A stretch of DNA of 64,000 nucleotides from Labyrinthula sp. Ha (GCA_015227615.1 JAALGZ010000010.1:434001-498000), one strand, 5' to 3'. Counted from the first letter of the stretch, positions 10,521 to 23,911 are shown. Numbers and translations: made by a program. Notes: generated from the letters alone by a model not told the origin.

Positions 10521-13098
10521 ATGTCATTTAAAGCCCCATCAATTAAACAACAATTTAATAACAGAAATCAAAGCAATGAGTTCAGGATTCAATGGTTTAT
10601 TTATTTCCCCTTATAATTCATAGGTCATATGATAGGAATATTAACCCAATTGAAGGTCAAAGGTTTAAAAAAGAAGCAGAAGAGTTTGTTAAAGAAGTAA
10701 ATGTAGATGAAGAGATGATGATATTGACGTATTCATATATATTGTTTGAATTCCTTAGTTTTTACTTCTGTCCTTTAGATTTAATTGGAAAAAAGTTTTC
10801 TATTTGGTTTGAAAAGTTTCCAAAAGTTAAAGGACTTGAGTATTTTCTTGTTTTGTTTTTATTTTAGGTTTTTTTATTGTCATTTAAACACCTTAAATTT
10901 TGTTGGAATGGAAAAAATAAAACAAAAACTGAATATTCAGTCACTAATGTATATTTTTTGTTGTTTTGATGTTTTAGTATCATCAGGTGCACTATTCCAA
11001 AAGATAATTCTCTTTCTCAATTTTTAAAAGGACAAAAAATAAAGTCAATAAAGTAAAGTTTTTATTTATATAAATTTTAGACTTTATAAAAACAACATCA
11101 AAGAAGAAACACTTGTTCAAATATTGAAAGAAGTTTCGAAAATGGATACTTTGATAGATATTTTGTATTCTCTTTTCTTTTCTTTATTTCTAGTATTCAA
11201 GAAGATAACTTGAGGATTGATAACGCGGAAATTACCGCTTTAACAAAAAGCTGTTTGAAAAATTTACCTTCTTTGTTGAAGTTTATGTTTATTTTTGTTT
11301 TGTTTTAACTTTTAGCTTGCGAATTGGTGAAATAAATATTGAAGAAAACAAAGATGAAGTTCAAGATTTACTTGATAATCATTCTTTTCTTCTATTATTT
11401 GAACTTGGAAAGAACAACTTCAATACTAAAAATATAGAAGAAAGAATGAAAAAATATGTTTCAGTAAAGCTAAAAGATCACTACGGTAGACCAACTCTTT
11501 TAAATGAGTGTCAAGTTCTTTTTATGGGTGATGGAAGAGTTGGAAAAACTTCTACCATAAGAAGTTTATTTGACAAAAGTTTTTTGCTTAATAATAATTC
11601 AACTTTAGTTTTGAATGATATTGATATATTTTCAATAAACCCAGATAATTATATCTGGAATTCAATATCTAAATATGAACTAAGCGTTCAACGAGTTAAG
11701 AATAGTCTTCCTGCTGTTGTATATCATGATTTTGATCCAAATCAAGAAGTTGAAACAAAATATAAACTTGATTTTGAAAAAGAACTTCTTTCAAGAACAG
11801 TTTCTGATGAAAAGTTTATCGAGCAAATGAAAACAAGTTCTCCTGGTTTTGCTAAACGTGATATTTATTTTCGTGTTTATGATTTTGGTGGACAAGAAAT
11901 ATTTTCTTCTGTTCATCATGTTTTTATGAATTCAAATTCACTTTATTTTCTAGTTTTCAATATGACAAAAATATCTGAAAATGATTTATTTAGATTAAAA
12001 TTTTGGTGTGAAAGTATTTTAAGAAATACAGAAAAAGCACCAGTTATTTTTGTTGGTACTTATTTAAAAAGATATAAAAGAAAGAATATTAAAGATACAA
12101 ATCTAGAAAGAATACAAAATAAGCTTCAAGACTTTGTCAAAAATCTTTCTTCTGAGTTAAATATATTGAAAAATGATATGAATATTTTCTTTCCTATTGA
12201 GAATTCAAAATTAGATTCTCAAGAGAAAAAAGATATAAAAGATAAAATAAAAAGTGTTGTTTCTGGAACAGCTGGAATAAATAAAGAAAACTTTCTTAAC
12301 TTTAGAATAGGAACTGCTTGGCTTCTTTTCCTGGATAATTGTCGAGAACAAACAAATATTATGACTTTGAAAGAATTTGAAGATAAATCTTATTCTTGTG
12401 GTTTTGAAGATTGGGAAGTTGAAGATATGCTTGAAATATATTCAAAAGCTGGTTTAATTTGTTATTTTCCTGATTTAGATTTGGAAGCAGATGAAAACTT
12501 TATATTTTTTACACCTTCTTATCTTGCTCAAGCTTTAGGAGCCTTTATTCGTGATCCAAATTTTCATGAACTTGCGTTTAGAATTCCAAGTGATAAATTT
12601 TCTTTATATAGAATTTATGTTGATAAAGGAAAACTAAATAAAGAACTTTTTAATATTTTATTAAAAGAATATTCTGATAAAGAAAAGAAATATATTTTAA
12701 GTTTGGCTTTGAATAGTTTGGTTTTGATACCTGTAGAAAAAGAAAATGATGTTTTTGTTCTTCCTGAATTACTTCCTGAACTAAAGAGAGCAAAAATAAA
12801 ACCTTCTTTTAAGAGTGATATTAAAATAGTTTTTAAAAGTTTTGTTCGTTTGGCTGTTTTTATAAAAGTTGTTTTTTTATTTCAAAAGGATGAAGATATT
12901 CATGAATCACTTTTATTCAAAGGATTTTCAAGAATTATTTTCAAGAACAAAAGAATAGTTGATATTTTTTTAAACACTGAAACTGAAATTAGTTTTACTC
13001 TTGTTCAAGGAAATAATTTAGAATGGTTAAAACAAAATGTTGATCTGGTTTCAGAAGAACTACAAGAAGTTAAAGAAAATGAAGTAGTTTTAGAGTGA
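10521..13098 (+). CDS. LRR-Roc-COR (ROCO family) GTPase, eight exons
   Basis: Model: exons 10521-10594, 10624-10728, 10759-10839, 10868-10948, 10978-11052, 11081-11164, 11194-11286 and 11316-13098. Joined they give 791 codons plus TGA. The seven introns are 28-30 nt, begin GT and end TAG. The small exons encode leucine-rich-repeat-like units (for example LIIIRCTIPKDNSLSQFLK). The last exon carries a Roc GTPase: P-loop GDGRVGKTS (residues 269-277) and switch II DFGGQ (387-391). A COR-like region follows (FFTPSYLAQALGAF) and the protein ends without a kinase domain. ROCO proteins are cytoplasmic GTPases in signalling, and COR mediates dimerisation. The expected guanine-specificity motif after VIFVGT reads YLKRYK, so it lacks the usual Asp. 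The start is the ATG that opens a frame splicing cleanly into all later exons. The substrate or partner is unknown. Confidence 0.88.
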
Positions 13099-14640
13099 AG
13101 TTAATACCAAAATATAAAACCTTGCTTTCTTCCTAAATCAAATTGCATAGAAATTGATTTTATTTTACTTAATAGTTTAAGTTTTTTAAACAATATGTTT
13201 CCCATTTATTCTGTTGTTATTTAAGCAGCTTTTATCAAATAATTATAAACTGGAAAATACAGTAAATAAAATAGTTTAACTCTATCAATCATAAATACCT
13301 AAAATAAAGGAGAAACAAAGAATATCATTATTCAAAAGTTTAAAAACTGCTTAGATAAAAACCTGTTCTTCAGATAGAAACGAATCTGAAAATAGTTAAA
13401 CTAAATCAAACTCGAGAACATTCACTAGTACAAGATATGGTTCATAGTAAGAATAGGCTTCATGAAGGAAGGAGTCTGGGAGAGTATCATCCATAATAGC
13501 GATGAAGAACAAGTGTTCTCTGGAAATAACTATAGGTCACAAAAAAAGAATTAACGCGACTGCAACAAGTGTTTTATATTAACACATGCCCATGAAGGTC
13601 ATTAAAGGCATGTGGGACTTAGTAGATCAGTATATCTATTGCAGGGAAGATTAATACACTATATTCTGTAGATAAAGAGTCAAAGAGAGACAAAATCAAA
13701 AGATACTTTTACAGCGTTCCAGCTTATACCCAATCTGAAAGAAATAATTTTAATGTAAATCGACTAAGATCCATAAAATTGTGTTGTTAATTAAATGAAT
13801 CGTGTAGATGTAGTTTGATCCAAAGAATAATAATGCGTCCACTGGTATTGTTGTAATCAATCAAGTTTATGTCTTTGGTCCAGGTGTTATTAATATGCTT
13901 ATTACGAAGAAAGTGACAGGATGATATATACAAATAAGCTGAGTTGATAAAAAAAAACCGGCTTATTCCTTCGTTAACTAAAACGTTGTTAATATTCAGT
14001 GATGATATTGGCAGTGTAGAAGCTTTGCACTCGCAATATAAATAATAGTTAAATTTCATTTACTTGAAGAGTTGAAAGCATGGTAATGTCATAAGGTTAT
14101 ATATATTGAAATGTGTGATGACGTGGAATTTTGTGTTATTCAAATATACAATAATCTAAATAGAGTAAAATGAACAGAGATTATAGAATGATCTTTGAAT
14201 ACTTTAGTATGATGTTTGAGAATCCTATGGCTAAAATATATATATATATAACTAATATCAGCAGCAGTAAATTTCAAGTTTAGAAAAGAAGAAGTCTAAT
14301 AGGAACTTTGAAACTGAATCATTAGTTAAGTTAGGTTAATAAGAATTGAGTGCCTCAACAGAGAAAAAATTAAAACATAATTGCAACTAATAAAAGATTT
14401 TAAACTATGATGTATGGTATCTTTCACTACTTTTCTTTACTTTAAGTAAGTTGCACCTCATTTCCTAAAAAAATAATTGATTGTTCAGATTTTTTTATGA
14501 CCGTATAAATCTTTAATGAAGTCAAAGTTCTTTAAAAACGAGTAAACTTAATGAAAAATCTCAAATACATTTTTTTATATTAGGAGACTTCAAAGCATCC
14601 GTTCAATCTTTTAATGTCCAGAATTTATTCATTACCGCTC
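13099..14640. other. Gene-poor DNA with one possible small open frame
   Basis: AT-rich. The only open frame of note is 13787-14059 on the minus strand, with an ATG and 90 codons. It contains strings such as NINNVLVNEGISRFFFINSA and SSCHFLRNKHINNT that faintly recall right-handed beta-helix repeats, but it has no leader and no partner exon that I could join. A short (AT)n run lies near 14238-14252. I do not call a gene here. Confidence 0.35.
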
Positions 14641-15420
14641 CATCTATCGAACAAATCTCAATTTTTCACTCATAGTAAATGTTCTTGCATCAGATTCAGA
14701 GAAAAACTATTATTCTCAGAACTGATATTCAAACATAAATCATAAGTTTTATTACATACGCTTCTCTTGAAGAGAAAGTAGTCTATACAATTTTCAGCAG
14801 CGTAATTTCTAATTGCTATGTCTTATTTGTTACCCATCGGATATAGGACACTACCAGTAACTGGATCTCTACTTTTTGATACCAAACTAACAGATGCACA
14901 TGAACCTTTTCCTTATTTTCCAAAACTAGGTATTCTATCTATTACATAAACAGTCTTCATATCTTCTTTAGTTAATCTGAGTCAATCTTTTTTTGCTCAG
15001 CAAGAACATCACAATACGTTTTTATGAAGCCAAATCCACTTCAGTAAAAATTAGAATGAGCTTTTGATCCAAGATCCTGTTTAGTTACATCAAAACCTTT
15101 TTTTAATATTGTTGCATAATTTTTTTTTGATTCTGTAGCTAGTTTAACCGAGACTTCTATTAATTCAACTAATTCAACATTTTCTACTATTGATTTAAGT
15201 TACAATAATACTTGTTGCTATATCTATTCATTAATCGGTGCTCACGATTCAATCTTATTGCCAAGCTATAAAAACTAGATGTGCTGAAATAATATAGTTT
15301 TCTTCCATCATTGATAGACCCTTTAAATTTCGGTTTAATTTTTCTTTCTTTGAAAGTTTCTTTTAGAAAATTTAAGCACAGATACGGAATTTTATTCTTT
15401 ATTCTTTTCAAAACCTTTCT
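14640..15420 (-). pseudogene. Decayed coding sequence of unknown identity
   Basis: On the minus strand one reading direction keeps giving protein-like text over most of this stretch, for example VKLATESKKNYATILKKGFD, GFGFIKTYCDVLAEQKKID and DIAIRNYAAENCIDYF. It is broken many times, so it is a fossil rather than a gene. I do not recognise the family. It could be a retired host gene or part of a mobile element. A possible upstream continuation reaches 15720. Confidence 0.35.
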
Positions 15421-15899
15421 TTTTCAGAACACATACAATAAAATAAACCAACCCCTTCGATTCAAGCTGTTGGCTTTTGCATAGAAAATAATGTACAGAT
15501 ATTTTTCTTGTATCTCTGCGGAGAACAAAAATTGGAGCAGAAGAGTCTCCATGAGATATAATTTGTGTTTTGATGAATTTAATAATTTTTCACCACAACT
15601 TTCAACAGATTTATATTGTTTGTCATAAACACATATTTTTTCATAGTTTCAAATACATATGATCTAAAGAAATTAGGATGATAGATAGTTGCCATCATTA
15701 GATTGACATATTAAGGTACAATGCAAAATTCTATAAAATGAAGAAATAGCGAGAGAAGAAGCTAAACATTGATCCAGTAAAATATCTAGATGCATCGGCT
15801 ACAAATTTTTAATAAATGGAGTACGAAATTATTTTAATGTTTAAGCAGTTATGAATAAAGCGAACAAGAAAGAGATAAGAGAATTGTATATTGAGACGA

Positions 15900-18330
15900 A
15901 ATAAAAAAGGGGAACCCGAATAAGTGGATCTAGTAAGAGGCAGGATGCAATAGTTATAGGGAAAAGTAGAGGAAAACTGTGGAATAGAAAATTTTAGCCT
16001 CGGAGGTTAGCTTATATGTAGTAAGCAGAAGTAGAATGAGTTATGGTAGAGTCGAGATATTTGAATATGAGAAGACGCGTGTTCTGCTGTAGAGAAAAAC
16101 ACCGTATAACGATAACGGCAGATGCGATGGTCGAGGATACTTTCTCACCAATTAAGACAAAAGTTACTTCGCTAAAAGAGAACTGTGTCTAGGAAGATGA
16201 TGGAGGATCATGAGATTGGTCTAGTAAGATACCAAGCCGTCTCAAGGTAACGGGGCACTTACAGAGAATATTGGTAGTCAAATTAAAAGTAGAATAAGTG
16301 GATAACGCAGTGGATCTTGCGTCTGCTGGGGAAACATTTAACACATCGATTAGATCTAGAAGTACTGAACTTGGCACCATAGTTAATCCCAAGGCACGAG
16401 CAAGTGTATTAACAGTACTAATACAAGTTACAGAAATTGTATCAAACCAGAAACAACGAAAACAAATAGAGCAAAGTTGATATTTGTTAAAAAACATTGT
16501 GGATTCTGTGATGTATATACAAACAGACCAGATACCTTCCACGTAATAATACGCGAGGCAGACAGAGGTGGTGCTCAACCAGGCCGAATTGAAACGACAG
16601 TCAAACTGTTGTCAAGAAAATACCCAAAGAAAGTATTGCTTAACAATGTTACTTCTGGTGGCGTTTTTAAGGGTGAAAATAATGTAGTCCTCATAACTGA
16701 ACAGATTATCCACATGTTGGTGGCACAACTACATTTTAATCAAAGTCTCAATGAAGCGCTCGGTGATTTAATAAGGTTGAAAATAATATAACCAGTGAAG
16801 GCGCCGAAATATATATATACCGACATAGTACTTTGCAAACATAAGAGGAATGTTTTCCAGACTTGGAATTAATGATTTATCATTACACCGAAGTATTAAG
16901 ATTCTCTACAAAAGAGGGCATCGGCGTTCATGGAATATGGAATTTCTTTACTGGGTTTCTAAGGTGGAACCTGACAAATAGTTCTCAAAGAGTGTGTCGA
17001 ATTGCAATATTCCTCTAAGCGAGTCTGTACAAAGTGATACAAAGAAACACTTATGTTAGATGATCGTGGACCTAAGCGAGACGCCAAGTTGAGGTAACAA
17101 GTGTTCCTAAAACCTTTGGCTAGACGTTATATACCCTCTGTTCATGGTGCATGGATAGAGAAGCGAATCAAATACCAAATCAAATACCAAATCAACGGCA
17201 GAAATTGAGCGTGCTGTGGTATTGTTGGAAGAGGTAAAAAGGCACAGGTGGCGACAACTGAACTCTTCACTGTGGTGTAGCAAAAAAAATAAGGTACTGG
17301 AGGAAGAGAGCAGTCACTAATCTCCGGTCAAGTATCATCAGCAACATAAAAAGAGCAAGGACCATAGAATACTCCAAGTAGCAGTGACATTATGGTGATA
17401 TTGGATATGACGGAGGTAAGGACATTGACGGATAGACACGAAGTGCCCGTGAGGATATAGCAGCTAGAAAAACTGATACTAGAATCATATGGTCTGATCT
17501 GAACGATGGAAGTAGTATCCAACAACGTCTATAAAATGTGAACCTTGGCAGGGAAACAGTAGGAGAGTGAGGCAGCAAAGCGCGTGGGTAGTGCATCATC
17601 TGATAAGGTTTGATACATTAGGGACACATTTGTTAATGAATTGTGTATCAAGCCTAATATATCGCCATATATTGATTTCTTCTTAGTGGATTCATCATGG
17701 GTGGTTGTTGCCGCTGATTTTGTGTACGAAGTGGCTATACATAATGCAAAAGTTCCCGGGCAAATTTAAATGCAATTGAGCTCGTAGATGCCAATCTAAA
17801 TGTATGGACACTTGGGTAGCTCTTCGATGTATTTTACGCTCTTGTTGTTGCCTGTGGGAAACCGGGTACATCTGTATTCTTGTATGATGGTGGATGAAAA
17901 TGGCACAGTGGTTTAGGCCCCTGTGGTTCAAAGGCAGCATGAAGATGTGTACATCTTGAATCGCCAAGTCCGACAGGAGTTGGATTGCAAATTATTATAC
18001 CGTGACAGAGGAATATATTATTAGTAGAGCAAGTAGAGAGAAGAATGAAGCCAGCACGCTTGCATGCGTGGATCGATGAATCGATTGGTACCAGAGCAGT
18101 ATTAATGGAAGTTTGTGCTAGAATGTGTAGTCTACGCAAAGGATGAATAAAACTGGGAGACAGGGTTAACCTCATGCAGGTATAGGGAAGCCTTGGAGTA
18201 GAATTGGCGGTAAAAAGTGACGGATTCTCAAGACTCTGGGAAGTGGGGGATGTGTCATAGGCATCTGGTCTTTTGTAGTTATGTAAACAAATAGTTTTTA
18301 GAACTATGATTCTAATAAAATGTATAACCA
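15900..18330. other. Richer-GC block with fragmentary open frames, unidentified
   Basis: This block is visibly richer in G and C than its neighbours and uses G-rich strings on the plus strand. Several frames stay open for 60-165 codons, the longest at 16477-16791 (+) and 17834-18331 (-), but none has a recognised domain or a clear gene structure. The base change at both ends suggests inserted foreign or mobile DNA that has decayed. I cannot name it and see no end repeats. The copia element lies some 500 bp downstream. Confidence 0.35.
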
Positions 18331-18842
18331 AGAGGCCGGTTTAAGCCATTTATCAGAATCTACTTCACAATATAAAAGAGAAAAAAAAAACAAGAAAAAT
18401 GACTTAAGAATGAAAAAAGTATGACTCAAAAGCCAGGTGGGTAACAGTTGAAGAAGAGGGTCCAAAATTGCTCTACGGTCGACATTCATAAAATTTTCGA
18501 AAATAATTAGTCTATACTGTTGCCTAGGTAAATATTCTAGAAGAAACCCTATCCTGATTACTTAATGCATAACGGTTTCTTAGCAAAACATATTAATATA
18601 ACGTAACCAAGAATATGGAATCCAACAGGATATTCCTGTTCATTCTGTTGGTTTCAAATATTGAAACTTCTTCCCTACTTAGATAATACCATTACAAGTC
18701 GAACAGGAGCACGCAAATTAATTTTAAATCGTAAGATCAAAGGTGGGAAGATGCTAACTTGGATTTAATATTTATAAAGGAAAGGATTATAGGATAGTTC
18801 TTCTTCTAACATTAGAGTTTGATATGGGTGTATTATACTAGC
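18331..18842. other. Short gene-free stretch left of the copia element
   Basis: About 500 bp of AT-rich sequence between the richer-GC block and the retrotransposon. I see no gene. Its last five bases before the LTR (18843-18847, ACTTA) are the left copy of the target-site duplication. Confidence 0.5.
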
Positions 18843-18847
18843 ACTTA

Positions 18848-19147
18848 AGTCAGACACTAAGCAGTCGAGTGTACGACTCTCTCCATACTGACTGTTTACA
18901 CTTTACATAGTTATAATACAATATTACATTACTGCACAATTGGTGCAACTTTACATAATACATTTTTACTAATACATAAGCACCGGAAACAACAACTCGT
19001 AAAACCTCAATATCTCAACAACTACTGGGAGTTAGAAGACGTTACTTATATCATTTTAAAGCTCTTTTCAAGCTCTTTCAGTTTATTTAATTTAATATAC
19101 TTATCCTCATACACATACAGACGATACGGACAATTACTTGTCTAACT
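18848..19147 (+). repeat. 5' LTR of the copia element
   Basis: Begins AGTCAGAC and ends GTCTAACT, which are imperfect inverted repeats of each other (7 of 8). The end is set by the ACTTA target duplication. It is followed at once by TGGTTGCGATGG, the likely tRNA primer-binding site. Confidence 0.9.
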
Positions 19148-19149
19148 TG

Positions 19150-22100
19150 GTTGCGATGGAAGTAAACGAAAATCAGAACGATCCCGTGGAAGAACGAACA
19201 GCACGGAGTGAAAACTCCAACTTAACCCAAGGGGAAACTCATTTACAAGACTTTCCTGCTTCAACTAGAACACTTACAAAGCTAGAAATTACAAATGAAG
19301 CAATTAACGAAGAATTCTACAAAAAAGGACGAAAAAGATTGGAAAACCTTTTACGATCAAAAACTGATCAAAACCAATTCGAACTACTGAAACAAGGTGT
19401 TGAGATGTATCTGCTTGCCTTAAAATTACAAATTAATGGAACATCTCTACGAAAATTCTTTAAATCTCACGACCGCAGCATCATTGATGAGCTGTTAGAA
19501 TCTTACAATCCGCTTACTCAAAAATCTAACTACATTCTAGAGGAAGAAATTGACGATGAACTTTCAGATGACATCATTTCTCTTTGGAAAAAAGACGTTG
19601 TTTTCTTACGAACAATCCGAACCCCACATCGTTTTTGCAAAATCCTGCGACGCATCGGGGCTGTTACATTCTTACCTACACAAACCAGAAAAAGAATTAA
19701 CTTTGGAAACTTGATTTACAGCTGTTGGGAGGAATCAGAACCCATTACAGACTTCGTTAAACGCTTTGATTCTTTGGTACAACAGGCTAATCAGATCAAG
19801 ATGATGCAAAATGACTCTGATTTACTTACACTTTTTCAAACTAAGATTCTCTTCAGAAGAAACAACAATCAGAAAATTTTTACAGTTGTCAACAATTTGG
19901 ATTCAAAAGATCTACCATTAAAGGATTACATGAGTGAAGTGACACAAGCCGTACTTCAGCATGACAATTCAGGTTTGATCCCTTTTGATGCTCCAAGTAC
20001 ATCAGTTGTTGCATTTACAAAGAAAATTGTTTCTTCTAATTCAAAAGGTACATTGTGTTTCAATTGCGGTGAAGATTTTCCACACAAAGGCAAACAATGT
20101 GCTGCTAAAGGTGCTACCTGTTCTTACTGTGGTAAACCTAATCATTTTGCAAAGGTGTGTTCAACCAACCCAGAACGTACATTACAACTTCCCAAGATGA
20201 AGAAAAAGCCTACAAAGAAAACAGTAGCAGTAACTTCTACAAGAGAAAATTTTAATCCTTTCAGTTTCGCTACTTCTCTTTGTACCACAGGTTCAAACTC
20301 TTTAGCTGGGCTAGATTCATGCAGCGATGTTTTCGTTTTCAGAAGCGCTGATTTTTTTACACACATGGATCAGAAGCCTGGTAAACTTACACTTACAGAA
20401 AATTCTGGTAGCTACCAAAGCACTGGAACAGCCAGATTTGCATTCAAAGAATTTCCTTCTAAGTTTTTTACAGTACAGGCAATTTACATGCCAAGTGCAA
20501 ATTTCAACATTTTGTGTACCTACGATCTAGAGCAACAGAATGTTAAAGTCAACCATCGCTCTAGAAATGTACAACTAGAAACAGGAAACAAATTAAAAAT
20601 AATTTTACTTGGAAAGAAAAGCTTCATTGAAATCATTCCACTAGGGAAATCAGTTTTACAAACCTCTGATCCAAATCTAATGCATCGTAGGTTGATGCAC
20701 CTCTCAGAGGACAAACTTAAACATGCTGGTTTCATTAAGGGTTCTCAAAAACTGAACAGCTGTCAAGTCTGTCTTCAGACAAAAGCTAAACACAACCCAG
20801 TGAAGAATTTAATTCACAAGATGAAACTCTCTCCTGATTCCAGAGGTCAAGCTTTTTCAATGGACTTACTCATTCCGCCAAAACACTCGATGAAACCAGT
20901 CAATGGTGTTGTGGCTGCATTGATTCTAGTTGACCTGAAAACAAAATTAATTAGAGTTGCTCCTTTAAGAACACTTCAATCAAAAGATTTACTTGCAGCT
21001 CTTTACTACCTTCTTTCTACACTCAAAACTTTACCAAAAACGATTGTTACAGACCGCCAATCTGGTTTTACGGCAGAACACTTTGTCAACTCAATTTCCG
21101 CAAAAGGCATTCATTTACGTTTTGTCCCTAGAGATCGACACGAAACTTTCAATGGAGTTGCTGAACGAACGATTGGTATCTTAAAGGTCATGGCTTCAGC
21201 CGCCCTACTACAGTCTAAACTTGATGACTCCTTTTGGATCTACGCAGTCAAATTTGCAAGTTACATCAAGAACAGAGTACATCACAAAACGCTTGGTGAA
21301 TCGCCATACAGACTAGAAACTGGGCAAGAGCCAAACCTTTATTCACTTAGAACCTTTGGTTGCTGTTGTTTTACGTTAAAATCTTCTGGAACGAAGACAA
21401 ACAAATTTCAAGAAAGAACAGACACTGGTCTCTTTCTCGGACTACAGGAACATTCAAGTTTCAACACAGCAATCATCTACAAACTTAGTACTGGAAAAAT
21501 CATTTACCCTCAACTAACCGATGTTTGGTTCCAAGAATCAAGAACACATGATCAAATCGATCAAAATCCACCAACTTTCTCATTTGGTGACATCAAAATT
21601 GTTGACAAAACTGAAAATGACCCAATTTCTGAGGACGATCTTGAATCTGATGATGACGATGACTTCAGTCCAGATTTTGGTATACACTATGTACGTTATG
21701 GCCAGAAGGCAAATCAACAAGAAAAACATGATTTTGAGCATGATGATAATTTCGATGAAAATCCGCCTTCAGCAGATGTTCAACTCGATCACGATCAAGA
21801 TGCAAATGATCCAACTCCATCTGCCGAAGTAACAATCCCTGAAACACCTCAAACGAGCGAAAACAACAATGCTCGTCTACCAGTAACAACGCGATCTGGG
21901 AGAAATGCCACAAAATTCGACCTAAATCGGATGTCAGCTTTCACGTTGAACACAACTGAAGAAACAACACACATCATCAAGCCTAAAACAAAAGGTCAGA
22001 AAGAAAAGCTACGTAAGAAGATCATTCAGTCTAGAATTGATCAGAAACCTTCCATTTACCGTGACACAAGAGGTCACCCAGACGAAGCATCTTACAAGAA

Positions 22101-23599
22101 AGCGGTCGAAAAAGAGCTCAAAGCTTTGGAAGAACGAAAGGTTCTCAAAGTGATTAATCGCTCTGAACTTCCTGAAAATGCTTACGTTGGAAAATGCACG
22201 ATGCTTGTGAAACAAAAACGCAATGGGAGTTTCAAAGCAAGATGTGTGTACAATGGAAGATCTCAGAAATTCAAAATTACACCTTACCGCAGTTCTCCTA
22301 CCTTAGACTACAACAGTCTTGCAGTTGCACTAGCAGTTGCGGCTCGAAGACAGTTCCATTTTAACTCTTTAGATGTTAGTACCGCATTCTTGTACGCGGA
22401 TCTACCTGCTGGCACTACACTCTACTGTGAAATCCCTGATGGACATGAACTGAAACATGACAAGACTAAAGTAATGAAGATTGAGAAAGCGCTTTACGGT
22501 CTGAAGGAAAGTCCCAAGCTTTGGTTTGACAATGTTTCTGCTAAAATTCAAAAACTTGGACTCAAACAAGCAATCTTTGACGAGTGTGTCTTCTACAAGA
22601 AAGATTTAATTACTTTACTTTACGTTGATGATGTACTGATGCTCGGTACAAAACAAGAAATTACAAACTTCTCAAAACAGTTTGGGAAAACTTACAAAAT
22701 TACACTAGGAAACACTAGATCAGAAAACAGACTTCTTAGGAGTTAACATTGAAAGAAAACCCAACGGAGACTACCAAATTGACCAAACCAAACACATTGA
22801 GAAAATTTTAGAAAAATTCAAGGATTTCAAGACTAAAGACAAATTTACACCATTACCTTCTACTTTCGCTGAGGCTGTTAAGAACAATTCCAATGCTAAA
22901 AGCATTAAATTTCCGTACAGAGAATTGCTTGGATCTTTAATTTACTTACGACTTACAAGATTTGATTTACTCTACGCATTACATGCGCTTAGTCAACTTT
23001 CTGAACACGTGACAAGTTTTGCAGTAAAATCAATTCTCAACACATTAGGTTACATTAGTAGAACGAAACATCAAAAACGAATTTTTTACTCAGATCAATC
23101 AAATGGTGAAATTACACTTCTTGCCTTTTGTGATGCTGAATGGGCCTCTAACTCACTTAACAGAAAAAGTGTTAGTGGTAACTTCATTTACTTTGGTCAA
23201 TCGCTCATTACTGGCAGAAGTTCAAGACAAAGGACAGTTGCTACCTCTGCTGCCGGAGCTGAGCTGATTGAAATTTACAAGACAGCAAAACATTTGCAAG
23301 GAATCTACGGATTGTGCATGGATTTAGATTGCAAAGTCAAGCTACCTTCAGTGATTTTTACAGATTCACTTAGTTCAACTAAAACCTTAGAAAAGACAGT
23401 TTCTCCAGAGCAAAAACACATGAGTGTTGCAATTCATTTCTTAAAAGGACTCATTCGTTCAGGAAAACTAAAGGTGATTTTCATCAAACGCGAATTCAAC
23501 ATTGCTGATCTTCAAACGAAACAGAATCCAAGAGCTGAGTTTGAAAAACTTTGGAACATGACTCATTCAAGGATGAAGTGGCAGCATTTGAAGATCTAA
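19150..23599 (+). CDS. gag-pol coding region of the copia element (fossil)
   Basis: Recognisable parts in order: a gag-like N-terminus; two CCHC-type zinc knuckles near 20056-20160 (CFNCGEDF and CSYCGKPNHFAKVC); a retroviral-type aspartic protease region near 20310; integrase near 20680-21400 with an HHCC zinc-binding start, IVTDRQSGF and a later GVAERT block; a variable acidic linker; reverse transcriptase near 22050-22750 with LYVDDVLM; and an RNase H-like end near 23100-23570. The gag and pol parts lie in one long frame, as in many copia elements. The region is broken about once overall. Confidence 0.9.
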
Positions 23600-23611
23600 A
23601 AGACCGCATGG

Positions 23612-23911
23612 AGTCAGACACTAAGCAGTCGAGTGTACGACTCTCTCCATACTGACTGTTTACACTTTACATAGTTATAATACAATATTACATTACTGCA
23701 CAATTGGTGCAACTTTACATAATACATTTTTACTAATACATAAGCACCGGAAACAACAACTCGTAAAACCTCAATATCTCAACAACTACTGGGAGTTAGA
23801 AGACGTTACTTATATCATTTTAAAGCTCTTTTCAAGCTCTTTCAGTTTATTTAATTTAATATACTTATCCTCATACACATACAGACGATACGGACAATTA
23901 CTTGTCTAACT
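23612..23911 (+). repeat. 3' LTR of the copia element
   Basis: Same 300-bp length as the 5' LTR and identical to it by eye. It is preceded by a short purine-containing stretch (AAAAGACCGCATGG) that would serve as the polypurine-tract region, and followed by ACTTA, the right copy of the target duplication. Confidence 0.9.

Larger units (their letters stand above)
18848..23911 (+). mobile_element. Ty1/copia-type LTR retrotransposon, nearly whole, young
   Basis: Two direct 300-bp LTRs (18848-19147 and 23612-23911) flank a gag-pol region, and ACTTA is duplicated on both sides (18843-18847 and 23912-23916). The domain order protease, integrase, reverse transcriptase, RNase H places it in Copia (Pseudoviridae) and not Gypsy. 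The LTRs read as identical, so the insertion is recent in evolutionary terms. The coding region is close to whole but is broken about once, so this copy is treated as a fossil. The element is on the plus strand, in a gene-poor stretch, and interrupts no gene that I can see. Confidence 0.93.

Noticed and set aside
10592-11027. The overlapping short open frames before the Roc-COR exon as separate small genes
   Set aside because: They are parts of exons read through mini-introns; removing seven introns gives one continuous LRR protein.
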